Shown here: in pieces, positions 33,531-43,846 of the stretch
Numbering within the stretch: position 1 is the stretch's first letter
How the letters are laid out: each line of letters starts with the position of its first letter
DNA from: Silene conica
Taxonomy: Eukaryota > Streptophyta > Magnoliopsida > Caryophyllales > Caryophyllaceae
DNA length: 64,000 nucleotides
Assembly: GCA_029255685.2 (NCBI GenBank)
Contig: CM055319.2
Location: 33,319,068-33,383,067, forward strand
Direction: 5' to 3'
Notes under the pieces: generated by a model
The model's input: only the letters and a program-made list of their open reading frames with translations
What the model was told of the DNA's origin: nothing
The model's database searches: none
Translations under genes and position numbers: made by a program

Positions 33531-34197
33531 CGCCCACAGGATATGGATCCAAGAGATCCAGGAGATGGCAGTGGGGCGGGAGCGTATTTCCCGGTGTCTT
33601 AGCTCTTGTATCTTCTAGTTTGTTAGTGTTGAACGCGTCGGATAATTTTTTTCTTTGGACAAGCACTCGAATTTGGTACTTTGTAATCTGAATCAGTTTT
33701 ATTTAACTAAGTTTCAGATGTTTGGTTGTGGGAATATAACATGAATTCACCCTAAAACATGAAGGATTATAACGAAATTTACAAGTGCGATTATAGTCAT
33801 AAGATAAGAAAAACATGGAAAGGGTTACAACCCTGGGTCCTTGCGCGAATTGGCCTAAGAACAGGAATTAAAGCAAATTCCCTCCTATAACTTGCACCCA
33901 AGACTTTGTAAACTGACTTCCTGTAACAGTACCAAGGTCGACCGACCTATTAACCAGGTCGACCGACCGACCAAACGCCAAAAACGAGTTTCTGGTTTAA
34001 AACGTAAATCACTTGCACTTTAAAACCAAAAAAGTTTTTATCTTTGATTTAAAACGTGTAAATCAAAATTAAACAACAAAAGATCTACATATTGCTAAAA
34101 TTATCGATTAATCAACAATATGTAAATAAGAATCGAAAACAAGATCGATTACTCACAAAAAGAACACTGCCGAAACAGAAAACACACGCAGGAGTCA

Positions 34198-34228
34198 GTC
34201 GATCGACCGCAACAGTGGGTCGATCGAC
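34198..34228. repeat. GTCGATCGAC pair in Copia leader
   Basis: Two perfect palindromes, at 34198 and 34219 (21 bp apart), 75-118 bases downstream of the primer site in element orientation. A second pair, of GTCGACCGACC, lies at 33937 and 33958, also 21 bp apart. Confidence 0.93.
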
Positions 34229-34302
34229 CGACATGGCGAAAGACGCGACTTTCAATTTTTAAAACCTTATGAAAAACACAAATGTAAAAATTTCGTGGCC
34301 TT

Positions 34303-34315
34303 GGCTCTGATACCA
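34303..34315 (-). other. Copia primer-binding site (tRNA-iMet)
   Basis: The minus strand reads TGGTATCAGAGCC two bases inside the LTR at 34318. This fixes the orientation of the element. Confidence 0.93.
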
Positions 34316-34317
34316 CT

Positions 34318-35320
34318 TGTGGGAATATAACATGAATTCACCCTAAAACATGAAGGATTATAACGAAATTTACAAGTGCGATTATAGTCATAAGATAAGA
34401 AAAACATGAAAAGGATTACAACCTTGGGTCCTTGCGCGAATTGGCCTAAGAACAGGAATTAAAGCAAATTTCCTCCTATAACTTGCACCCAAGACTTTGT
34501 TTGAGACGATGCCGCGTGTGCTAGAAAGACTCTCCAATTGCCTTGCAATATGGGGAGAGTTTTATGAGGTTTAGATGTGAGATCTGAGATTTTGGGAGAA
34601 GGATGCTCTCAAAAAACCCAAATTTTTCTTGAGATCTGTTTATCAGTAAAACAATCAGTAACCTGACAAAAGGAGAAGTCCTCTCCTTTTGTAACACTGG
34701 TCGGCCGAATTAGGTCTTGGGTAGGAGTGGGCTTTCCACTCTTACCTTATTCCAATGCGTGATTCGACCCGTTTTGCTAAAATATAATTCGCGGGTATTT
34801 ATTATAAATCGTATACATGTTATCAGATATTAATACAGTCGATATATTAATAATGGTCTGATAAAATTACGATATTGTATAATTAGTCAAATCAATATAA
34901 CTGTTTATATTAATACGCGAATTCAATATTTAATTAAATATAACCGTTTATATTTAATTTTACGAATTAATCAGGCAATCCGTATTAGCTAAAATTATTT
35001 AATCTGTATTAAATAATAATCTCAACATCTTATTGAATAATTTAATGGTCAATACCTCTGACTAACTGTTTAGTCGTATCCGGCATAAACGTGACTGTAT
35101 TTTCATACCTTCAAATCTCTCAAACGTGTCCTATAGGTGTGACGTATAGAGACCAGTTGATCACCGCCATTCGTATGACAATAACGTCAAACTTATCTAG
35201 CAAGCCAACCGTTATTGATAAACGTGGATCAACTGATAATAATACTGAAGTATGCCCTTGTGATCCTTAAATAGATTTAGTAAGTCATTGTACTAACTGT
35301 CAAGGACACCAGCCCCAACA
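34318..35320 (-). mobile_element. Copia LTR, copy 1
   Basis: 1003 bp with TG...CA ends on both strands. Almost identical to 43847-44849 because both belong to the tandemly duplicated block. Confidence 0.93.
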
Positions 35321-35829
35321 TTGGTATCATTTGGGTTGTGCGTTGCTGTTGTTGGTTTTGCTTGCTTGCAGGTTTATAAGTAATAGCTAGGGATTTGTCT
35401 AGGACAAAACAGGTTTTTACGGCAAAAAAACATGTAAAATTAGCGACCGAAAATGTAAATTTGGCGACCATTTTCGGTCGCTAACCTTCTGTTTCTTTTT
35501 TTCGATAGCGACCAATTAGCGACTGAAATCGGTAGCTAAATTAGCGACTGAAATCAGTAGCTAAATTAGCGACCGATTTCAGTCGCTAAATTAGCGACCG
35601 ACTTCAGTCGCTAATTTACTTACTGATTTCAGTCCCTAAATTAGCGACCAACATTGGTCGCCCGTCTTTATTTTTTTAGTCGCTAATTTTGGCGACCAAC
35701 ATCGGTCACTAAAAGCGACCAAACCTAGCGACTAAGTGCGGGCGACTGGATTTGGTCGCTAAAATGGGAAGGGCGACTGGAATTGGTCGCCATTTTCAGT
35801 CGCTAATGTCAGTATCTGTTGTAGTGTTG

Positions 35830-35912
35830 AGCTCGGCATTGGCATAGCATTTGCATTATACATTTGTTGCATTTTATATTATTGTGTTATCCTACTCAAC
35901 CGCGAGGTTGAC
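35830..35912 (+). mobile_element. G1 5' LTR, piece 3
   Basis: Short piece between the CACTA right end and G3. It ends in TTGAC, the G3 target duplication. A second copy of this piece is at 45357-45439. Confidence 0.85.
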
Positions 35913-36771
35913 TGTAAAACCCCTCGTCGCAGCGGAAAATAAAACATACAAACATGCCAAAATTTACGCGGAATTTAAACTTTAACATGCAAGATAAAAC
36001 GAGGTGAATTAAAACAAACTATACAAACTGAAATGATCAAAACATAGATAAGTATGTAAGTCTAAGTACGAAAAGTATAAGTACAAAACCAGCCTGGGAT
36101 GACACATCCCTATAGGCACTCAAGTGTATAACAAAACTAGGTCTAGCTACATGATAAACGGTAAGTGTCATCGATGATAGGATCATCGCTCACTAGCCTC
36201 CTGTAATCCACCAGCAACCTGTCATGTACCATACATGAAAACATGTACGCCACAATCAGTGGGGAGTGACTAGAGTTCTCCTAGCCACCTATTGTTAACG
36301 ACACGTAACATATAAAGCATCCAACATACTTCAACACTTATAACATGTGAAGCATATATAAACAATATCTCAACTTTCATATCAACATGCAATACTTTAC
36401 AAAGGCTCTCAACTAACTCCGGAAACTATTTGAAATGAGAGTCGGTCTCCCTTTCAGTTGCCCGGCCGGGGGGTCTTTCACTCCAAACCATTTACGAAAC
36501 CAGACAAAGAGTCGTCCAATGCCTTGGACGAACATTACTAAGATAAACAACACTCTAAATAAACACACATCAATCAACAACATCTGACACTGTACCCCAA
36601 CTCAGGCAAGCAGATGCAAATAGCAGTATCTAGAACCTACCCCAACTCAGGCAAGAACTAAACACAATCAGCAGTGTCCATGTCACACCCCAACTCAGGT
36701 AAACTTGGTACACAAAACAGCAAGCATACACTCGTGAACCCCTGCTAAGGCACGAGTGGATACCAATCAGC
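35913..36771 (-). mobile_element. G3 LTR fragment, copy 1
   Basis: Begins TGTAAAACCCC and runs through repeated CCCCAACTCAGG units to a joint with Copia protease coding sequence around 36772. The undisturbed AACAT at 36323-36327 is the empty site for the G4 insertion found in copy 2. Confidence 0.8.
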
Positions 36772-38012
36772 TAATAATAACAGTTATACAAAGATAAATC
36801 GAATCCACTTGGAAGCTGAATCACGTATGTTCCCCTCGAGACTGCAGCAACTCGTGCTCCATTCCCGACACGCAGGTCAACCTCACCCTTGATGAGGGGT
36901 TCTTTGTTTCGGAGGCCCTACACATGATTACATAGATGAGAACCACAACCAGTATCTAGAACCCAAGTTCCGTAACTTGCATGTTTAATCTCAATCATGT
37001 GAATAAAAGAAGAAGAAGAAGACATACCAACAGGAATAACGCGACCTGCCTTAATGTCCTCACGATACACGGGGCATGTGCGCCTCCAATGCCCAGTCTT
37101 GTGGCAATGGTGGTATTCCATGCTTGTATCCTTACTCTTTGTCTTGCTCCAATGCCCAGTCTTGTGGCAATGGTGGTATTCCATGCTTGTATCCTTACTC
37201 TTTGTCTTGCCCTGTGAGTTGCTCGACTCACCGGGCCCACTCTTAGCGAATCCTGGTTTCTTGAACTTAGGCTTACCTACCGCTAGGTCGCCTTGAGCTT
37301 TTGCTTTCCCTTTCCCTTTACCCTTATTGGAGATCATGAGAACATCCTGCTTCACGCTCCCACTTAATTTCAGATCCTTCTCGGTCTGTACGAGAAGGGA
37401 GTGGAGCTCATGAGGAGTCTTCTTCATGTCGTTCATGTAATAGTTGGCCCTGAAGAGGGCGAACCCATCATGAAGCGAATGAAGCATCCGATCAACGATT
37501 ATGTTCTCACTGATCTTGCAGTTTAGGGTCTCCAGTTTCTCGATATTCTCAATCATGTTGAGAATATGTGGGCTAACAGCTTGGCCCTTCCGGAGTTTCG
37601 CCTCAAAGAAGTGACAGGTATGCTCATAAGAAACGATTCTCGGAGCTTTCGAGAATTCGTTAGTGAGCGTGGTGAAAATCTTGTTTGCACCATGGGAGAT
37701 GAAGCGTCTTTGCAAATTGGATTCCATTGCATAGATCAGTTCGTTCTTTATCGCACCCGCTTCCATGACGAAGTCGCTATGAGCGCGAACTTCATTAGCT
37801 CTAGCTCCAGTTCCTGGGTGTGCCGGAATGGGCTCAGTCAAGTACTTGAGCTTTCCGTCAGCAATGACAGCATTCCGTAATGCTGCCTCCCAGTCAGAGA
37901 AGTTTGACCTATCATTCCTCAGTCTAGTAGACTGATTCATGGAGTCCATGAAGGCTTTTAGCCAGGATTCTCGTGCTAGCTTGGCACTTGGCATTGGGTC
38001 TTCACCAGCCAT
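36772..38012 (-). pseudogene. Copia gag and protease fragment
   Basis: On the minus strand an ATG at 38012 opens a gag frame of 364 codons. It has a Copia-type gag region (about 40-230, with SFEAKLRKG-like and LLVQTEKDL-like helices), a basic Lys/Gly linker, a zinc-knuckle segment and the protease active site D-T-G in WVLDTGCGSH. The zinc-knuckle segment is duplicated in frame by a 63-bp repeat (about 37085-37211). Both copies have Tyr where the first Cys should be, so neither is a standard CCHC box. A TAG at 36918-36920 ends the frame just after the protease motif. The related fragment at 49141-49443 lacks that stop. Protease sequence continues to about 36772 and then switches abruptly to G3. 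No RT, RNase H or integrase remains. Confidence 0.8.
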
Positions 38013-38351
38013 TTGTTATACAACAATTTAAATTAATCGTGTTCTACACTGAAAAGAAGATAAAACAAAACCATATAAGCAACTCATCGTTGTGATTTAA
38101 GTCTATTTTAAATTGTATTTAAACTCGTAGACTCATGCATTTATATAATTGATCTCCCTCAAGAATTATATAAATGATCCCAAGACTCAATTTCCGTATA
38201 TTGATAAGCCCACAGCTTGGCTAATTCCATCGTTGAAACTCTTGGTCGATAGATTTCCGTAAATCCTATCTATTAGTCCATCATAGTCGCTAGATAGTAT
38301 CTAGTGACCACAATGTTGAGATAAAACAAATCATCTGTTCCCACTTACCCG
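38013..38351 (-). other. Copia leader segment next to gag
   Basis: Non-coding, AT-rich. It belongs to the Copia leader that continues beyond the hAT insertion at 41779. It ends with CTTACCCG (38344-38351), the hAT target duplication. Confidence 0.65.
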
Positions 38352-38387
38352 CAGAGGCGGACCTCCATGCAGTGGCACAGGGGCCAG

Positions 38388-38409
38388 CCCCCCCCCCCCC
38401 CCCCCCCCC
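38388..38409. repeat. poly(C) run in hAT left end
   Basis: Twenty-two consecutive C residues 36 bp inside the left terminus, where the family typically has a shorter GGGCC/CCCC tract. Its length may differ between copies and may be affected by sequencing. Confidence 0.95.
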
Positions 38410-39175
38410 AAGGCCCAAACTTCTTATTTAATTAGATTGACAATAATGGGCCAATAGGAAATTAATGGTGAATTCTTTATTGGGCCCCCCTAGATATTTG
38501 CCAAAAAAATTGTACGTACTATCAACTAGCAATAGAATTATAAAAAGTTTGAAAAGTAAACAAAGGCATGACATTCTTAAAAGTTAAAACAATTATTAAA
38601 TAACTTCCTAGATTCACTCATATTCCAATTTTCCTTAAAATAAATTTTCTAGAATCTTATGAGTCTATAATTTATTATTATTATTTCCTAATTTCACTTT
38701 TACCTATTTTTAGTATTTAACATATGAGTTTGTCTATAATACAACAAACAATCAACTAGCTTGAGATTTATTGACTGAAGAGCAATTGAGAATTTGGGGA
38801 TTTTATTTCGAAGTTTTTTCTTATATTTTATCAACAATTAACTCAATTGAAAAGGTCAGAATTCTTTCCATAAACTTTATTTTTCTTTAATTGTGTGTTT
38901 ATATTTTTCTGATCTCTTTTATAGTATAAATTCAAGATAGATTGATATTATGAAATTTCTTAGTACTTAGTACTTAGTACTATTTTATTAGAATTTTGAT
39001 GCAGTTACTTAGTACTTGGTAATTAGTACTACTTTATTCGAATTTTGATATTATTGTTTAATGTTATATTGTTAGTTAGTTAATTGTACAAAATTGTGAA
39101 TGCACTACATGGAAAAAAAATTAGAAAAGTATATACTGATGCGTACTTGACATTATTATACTAGGTACTAGGACA
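38410..39175 (+). other. hAT 5' non-coding region
   Basis: About 770 AT-rich bases between the left terminus and the transposase ATG. Promoter and possible leader intron would be here. The TTATACTAGGTACTAG text just before the ATG includes an AG that could be a splice acceptor, but none can be confirmed by eye. Confidence 0.5.
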
Positions 39176-41647
39176 ATGAGTAGGCAAACAAATCTTTTCG
39201 CCTTTCTTAAACGTAAAGAACCAGAGCCTGCTACGACTACGACCGATGAAGAGTTTAGGCCTGAATCATCAATTCCTGATATGCCCGAATCGTCCACTCC
39301 TATTATTGAGGAAACCCCATTTGAAACACATAGCACTGAAACTGAGGAGACTCAGGACGTTCTTTTGTCTTTAGAGCGTGATCCAGGGTTACGCGTACCT
39401 ATGTGGGATTGGCTATATGAGAAGCGAGACCAAATACGCAGAGCTTATTTAAAATTGAAACCATATCAACCGATATTAAAAAGTTTTCCGTTTTCTGGCC
39501 CCGATAGTCATCGCCGTCGATTTCAGGCTTCGTGGTATAAAAAGGTTCCCGACTGGCTAGAGCATTCAACTTCCAAAGATGCTGCATTTTGTCTGTTGTG
39601 CTATTTATTTGCAGATAAACCTAATCGTAATACAAAAACTTTTACTTTAGTTGGGTTTAGCAACTGGAAGAAAGTAAATGATGGAGATAATTGTCCATTT
39701 GTTACTCATGTGGGTGAAGGTCCTTGTTCGGCACATAATAACTCTGTGAGAGCTAAGCTTGATCTTTTGAATGACCGTGGACATATTCGTCATGCTTTGA
39801 TTTCACAAGGTGAAGAACAAATAAAAAGAAATCGAATACGTCTAATGATCGCAATTGATGTAGTGAGGGTATTAACCTTACAATCTTGCCCTCTGAGAGG
39901 TCATAATGAGTCGGAAAATTCAGAAAATCGAGGAAACTTCTTAGAGTTTCGGAAAGCTTTTGCTAGATATAATGATGAAGTTTCAAAAGCCATCGAGAAT
40001 ACTGATTATAATGCCAAATATGTTGCACCGTCAATCCAGAAAGAGATATTACAAATTATATCAGCCAAAGTTCGCAACCACATTCGAGATGAAATTGGGG
40101 AATCTAAATTTTGTATCATTGTAGATGAGGCTCGTGATGAAGCTATGAGAGAACAGATGGCTATAGTCTTGAGATTTGTTGACAAAAACGGGTCAATTAT
40201 GGAGCGATTTTTGCAACTAGTACGTGTAAAGGACACCTCAGCGACAACGCTGAAAATGGAGTTGTGCTTAGTTCTGAAAAAACATAATCTTCTTGTTGAA
40301 AATATTCGTGGTCAAGGATACGACGGTGCTAGCAATATGAGAGGAGAACAGAATGGCCTTAAAGCTTTATTTTTAGCTGATTGTCCATATGCTTACTATG
40401 TCCATTGTTTTGCACATCGTTTGCAACTCGCATTGGTTACTGCATCTAGAGAAGTAAGTTCAGTTCACCAATTTTTTTCAAATTTAAATTTTATCATCAA
40501 TATTATTAATGCCTCTCCAAAACGGCATGATGAGTTGCAAGCAAGGAAAACAACTGAAATTGAAGATCTCTTATCAAGTGGTCAACTTGAAACTGGTCGA
40601 GGTGCTAATCAAATTGGTACATTGAAACGAGCCGGTGACACTCGTTGGGGCTCACATCTTCAATCAATTAATAGCTTGCTTAATATGTTTGATGCAACAA
40701 TATCAGTCTTAGAGCGCATTATGGTTGATAAATCATGCACTTCAAATCAACGTGGAGATGCCGATGTTGCTTTAAATCTCATGATTTCGTATGAGTTTGT
40801 GTTTATTTCACATTTAATGAAAGAATTGTTGGGAATTACTGATGTTCTTTGTCAAGCATTGCAAAAAAAATCTCAAGACATTGTCAATGCCGTGAAATTA
40901 GTTTCAACCACAAAGTCTCTCATTCAAAAGTTGAGAGAAGATCGATGGGAAAGCTTTCTGGCGGAGGTGAACCTATTTTGTCAAAAACATGATATTTTGG
41001 TACCTGAAATGGATGCAGTGTATATAGCTCGTAGAGGTCGAGCTCGTCGTCAACAAGATCAGATAACAGTGGAGCGTCACTTTCGCATTGACATTTTTTA
41101 TGTTGCAATTGATAAACAGTCACATGAATTGGATAGCAGGTTCAATGAGAGAGCATTGGAATTGTTAACACTTACATCAATGTTGGAACCTAAGAATAGA
41201 TATAAAAATTTGGAACGTGATCAAATTTGCATTCTTGTGGAGAAGTTTTATCCATCAGATTTTACAGCACAAGATATGGTTCATTTGAGATATCAATTGC
41301 AACATTTTATATGTGAAGTTCAAAATGATGACAAACTGAAAAATATGTCAACTCTTCAAGAGCTTTGTCAGTACTTCGCTGAGACAGGAAAGTCAAATGT
41401 GTATTTTCTTTTTGATAGATTAATACGACTTGTTTTGACTCTTCCCGTTTCTACCGCAACAACTGAACGGACGTTTTCTGCAATGAAGATCATGAAGACA
41501 AGACTACGCAACAAGATGGATGATAAATTTCTTGCGGACAGTTTGGTTATTTATATTGAAAGGGAAATTTCAAAATCTTTTAGTTTAGAGACGATTGTTG
41601 ACGATTTTAAATCCGTCAAAGATCGTCGAGTATTGTTTGATTTGTAG
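39176..41647 (+). CDS. hAT transposase, zinc-finger MYM/TTF type, 823 aa
   Basis: Domain order: an N-terminal acidic region; a TTF-type zinc-finger domain at about 110-200 (WYKKVPDWLEHS, then a CLLCYLF pair); a DUF4371-like region; an RNase-H-like catalytic core; and the hAT dimerisation domain at the C terminus. Candidate catalytic residues are D317 (CIIVDEARD), D383 (GYDGASNM) and E764 (TERTFSAMK). The associated VHCFAHRLQLAL and DTRWGSH motifs are present. The length is normal for plant transposases of this type and there is no stop or frameshift. The protein should bind the element ends and catalyse cut-and-paste transposition with 8-bp duplications, as seen. Start ATG 39176 gives the characteristic short MSRQTNLFAFLKRK beginning; it follows a 5' region with no competing frame. 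Confidence 0.95.
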   Translation: MSRQTNLFAFLKRKEPEPATTTTDEEFRPESSIPDMPESSTPIIEETPFETHSTETEETQDVLLSLERDPGLRVPMWDWLYEKRDQIRRAYLKLKPYQPILKSFPFSGPDSHRRRFQASWYKKVPDWLEHSTSKDAAFCLLCYLFADKPNRNTKTFTLVGFSNWKKVNDGDNCPFVTHVGEGPCSAHNNSVRAKLDLLNDRGHIRHALISQGEEQIKRNRIRLMIAIDVVRVLTLQSCPLRGHNESENSENRGNFLEFRKAFARYNDEVSKAIENTDYNAKYVAPSIQKEILQIISAKVRNHIRDEIGESKFCIIVDEARDEAMREQMAIVLRFVDKNGSIMERFLQLVRVKDTSATTLKMELCLVLKKHNLLVENIRGQGYDGASNMRGEQNGLKALFLADCPYAYYVHCFAHRLQLALVTASREVSSVHQFFSNLNFIINIINASPKRHDELQARKTTEIEDLLSSGQLETGRGANQIGTLKRAGDTRWGSHLQSINSLLNMFDATISVLERIMVDKSCTSNQRGDADVALNLMISYEFVFISHLMKELLGITDVLCQALQKKSQDIVNAVKLVSTTKSLIQKLREDRWESFLAEVNLFCQKHDILVPEMDAVYIARRGRARRQQDQITVERHFRIDIFYVAIDKQSHELDSRFNERALELLTLTSMLEPKNRYKNLERDQICILVEKFYPSDFTAQDMVHLRYQLQHFICEVQNDDKLKNMSTLQELCQYFAETGKSNVYFLFDRLIRLVLTLPVSTATTERTFSAMKIMKTRLRNKMDDKFLADSLVIYIEREISKSFSLETIVDDFKSVKDRRVLFDL

Positions 41648-41778
41648 GAATTTTTTTACTAATATATTAATTTTAATAAATTATATTACAATTTACATGT
41701 TTTTTTAATTGGTCGGAATAGTACTATTTCTCTTCGGCCCCCTCATAAAATAATCCAAGATCCGCCACTGCTTACCCG

Positions 41779-41903
41779 ACGTAGAAGGGGTCATATTATG
41801 CCTACCGACGAAGAAGGGATTCATGGGAGTCTGATTTATAAAGACTTGTCTCAATTTTTGGTTATACGAGGAAGACCCCATCAACTTATATTTATCCATT
41901 TTA
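41779..41903 (-). other. Copia leader segment between hAT and LINE
   Basis: Non-coding continuation of the Copia leader after the hAT insertion. It joins 38351 when the hAT element is removed. Confidence 0.6.
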
Positions 41904-42700
41904 TTTTTTTTTGGTGAAATGTGAGTATTGTATAAAGAATATAAAATAGTTACATGGAGGTTTCGGGTTCAAGACCCCTTACACATTAAGAGGAAAACAA
42001 AACCAAAACATAAGACCATAACCCATAAAGCATAAGACCATAAAACTAATTCCCATTTCTCTGAAGCCATTCCAGCCCCTTAATTTCTTTCTCCTTCTTT
42101 GCTATTTGTTTCATTCTGTTTGTCACCTCAGTCACGATTAACTCAGCCACTTTTTCTGGTCTTTGCAAGCATTCTGCCACCCTCGCATTGTTCCTTTGAT
42201 ACCAGGTATAATAATGGTAAGCATTTAAGATAGCCACTCTGATTTTCCACTGACTATTCTTTCGATTCCCAGAACTTAAACTTTGTATTGTAGGAAAATT
42301 CCCACCAAACCAGTGAGCAAGATGTATGCGGATGATCCCCGAGTACTGACAGGAGTCAAAAAGATGCTCTAGTGTTTCAGAACTAGTCTGGCAGAGGATG
42401 CAGAGGTCATCAGGTGAGCAACCCAGCCTATGTAGCTTGGTTTTAACATTCATTCCTCCCTGCATTCTCAACCAAGTTACAATTGAATGTTTGGGTATAT
42501 TCCACTGATTCCATATAATATGACTCCAAGGCGGAATGAATGAAATAAAGTGATGGCTTTGCATGTGACACGTGACATTTGTATTGTCACAGAAAACTAA
42601 CGCGTAACCTCTACATAAGTCAGTTTTCAGGAATGTTATAGGTGGTTTGGTTTTAGGCGGAATATGATGCAAGCTATTATCGATGAAAGCATAAAATAAA
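41904..42700 (-). mobile_element. 5'-truncated L1-type LINE
   Basis: Starts on the plus strand with a T-run followed by GGTGAAATGTGAGTA, the reverse complement of the LINE 3' end and poly(A). The same 3' end occurs in the larger LINE at 60656. The right boundary is approximate. Only the C-terminal part of ORF2 is present. Confidence 0.8.
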
Positions 42701-42705
42701 AGCAA
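42046..42705 (-). pseudogene. LINE ORF2 C-terminal fragment (zf-RVT)
   Basis: A 219-codon frame. Residues about 75-170 match the zinc-binding region found C-terminal to plant LINE reverse transcriptases, with SHIIWNQWNIPKHS, a CSPDDLCILC cysteine pair and ETLEHLFDSC. The tail ends in a basic region. The endonuclease and RT domains are missing through 5' truncation. The N-terminal ~25 residues may belong to flanking sequence. Confidence 0.75.
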
Positions 42706-43726
42706 TAAACGTAAATAAAAGTCCTAGTGTGGCCTATCCTACCAAAATAAACATAAAAACAACTTTGGAATCCACCGTTGGACCCTAGAAGCTTGTCTTG
42801 ATGTTCCATCTTGGTCTTTGCAGCGGGAGTGAGCATCCGATCTCCGTCTTTGGTCTTCACAAAATTACTAATTTAAATTACAAAAGTAAGCCTATTTATA
42901 TTCTAATTTAAATACAAAAGTAATTACATGGCAAAAACCAAAACGGAGATACAAGATCTCAAAATTACAAACAAGACCGTGTTCCATCATTACAGTAACA
43001 CAATCTTCTAAGGCCACACTAAGTTACAACCGTTTGCAAAATTAAATACGTTATAGAAAGCATTCATAAGCATTCAACAAGACGATAAATAAAATGCATC
43101 AACTAAAATAAATTCATTCATGACATAATACCGTTATTATGTTTAATAAATTTTAACCAAACCACCTTACGAGATTAAAATTATGTGATTATACCGTTTT
43201 AATCACATTAATCTTAATAAATTATAATCCATTATCTTAAACTGTTTTAAAATAATATGTATCATACGAGAGTGAACCGTTTCACAAAAATTAACATACT
43301 ATTTCCGTATATAGTATATTACTAATGGCCAAGGGAAAATAAAACAAGTTATTTTCGAAAAATTAAAACGCCTGTAACAGAGATGAGGTCGACCGACCTA
43401 ACTTCGGGGTCAACCGACCATCTGCCAGTGTAAACTGACTTCCTGTAACAGTACCAAGGTCGACCGACCTATTAACCAGGTCGACCGACCGACCGACCAA
43501 ACGCCAAAAACGAGTTTCTGGTTTAAAACATAAATCACTTGCACTTTAAAACCAAAAAAGTTTTTATCTTTGATTTAAAACGTGTAAATCAAAATTAAAC
43601 AACAACAAAAGATCTACATATTGCTAAAATTATCGATTAATCAACAATATGTAAATAAGAATCGAAAACAAGATCGATTACTCACAAAAAGAACATTGCC
43701 GAAACAGAAAACACACGCAGGAGTCA

Positions 43727-43757
43727 GTCGATCGACCGCAACAGTGGGTCGATCGAC
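43727..43757. repeat. GTCGATCGAC pair in Copia leader, copy 2
   Basis: Perfect palindromes at 43727 and 43748, 21 bp apart, the duplicate of 34198/34219. Confidence 0.95.
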
Positions 43758-43831
43758 CGACATGGCGAAAGACGCGACTTTCAATTTTTAAAACCTTATG
43801 AAAAACACAAATGTAAAAATTTCGTGGCCTT

Positions 43832-43844
43832 GGCTCTGATACCA
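43832..43844 (-). other. Copia primer-binding site, copy 2
   Basis: Minus strand TGGTATCAGAGCC next to the LTR at 43847. Confidence 0.92.
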
Positions 43845-43846
43845 CT

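Larger units (their letters stand above)
33727..35320 (-). mobile_element. Copia element with large internal deletion
   Basis: Flanked by TTGGT (33722-33726 and 35321-35325). On the minus strand: full 5' LTR 35320-34318, primer site 34315-34303, about 390 bp of leader, then only the last ~182 bp of the 3' LTR (33908-33727). Everything from leader through pol to most of the 3' LTR is missing between 33908 and 33909, with a short TGT-type microhomology at the joint. The intact target duplication shows that the deletion came after insertion. Confidence 0.88.
32714..35826. mobile_element. CACTA (En/Spm) remnant
   Basis: Ends CACTACAAGAATTACC and, on the other strand, CACTACAACAGATAC, flanked by the 3-bp duplication TTG (32711-32713 and 35827-35829). 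Both subterminal regions (32735-32940 and 35440-35810) are filled with AGCGACC/GGTCGCT repeats in both orientations, as expected for transposase-binding sites of this superfamily. A Copia element (33727-35320) is inserted inside. Without it the CACTA remnant is about 1.5 kb and carries only the tail of a transposase-associated gene. Confidence 0.92.
38352..41770 (+). mobile_element. intact hAT transposon, 3.4 kb
   Basis: The left end is CAGAGGCGGACC and the right end, on the other strand, is CAGTGGCGGATC, with perfect 8-bp duplications CTTACCCG (38344-38351 and 41771-41778). It encodes one uninterrupted 823-residue transposase. The duplicated target is identical on both sides and the ORF is intact, so this is a recent and possibly active copy. 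It is inserted in Copia leader sequence. Confidence 0.95.
42706..43846 (-). other. Copia leader, copy 2
   Basis: 1.1 kb without a gene, lying between the LINE insertion and the primer site. From 43431 on it is nearly identical to 33909-34317 of copy 1. Upstream it holds sequence deleted from copy 1. It contains GTCGACCGACC repeats (43388-43500). Confidence 0.7.

Noticed and set aside
33178..33666. 162-codon minus-strand frame in the CACTA element
   Set aside because: It is the complement of the better-supported plus-strand transposase-associated exon, which has acceptor-like sites and a recognisable motif.
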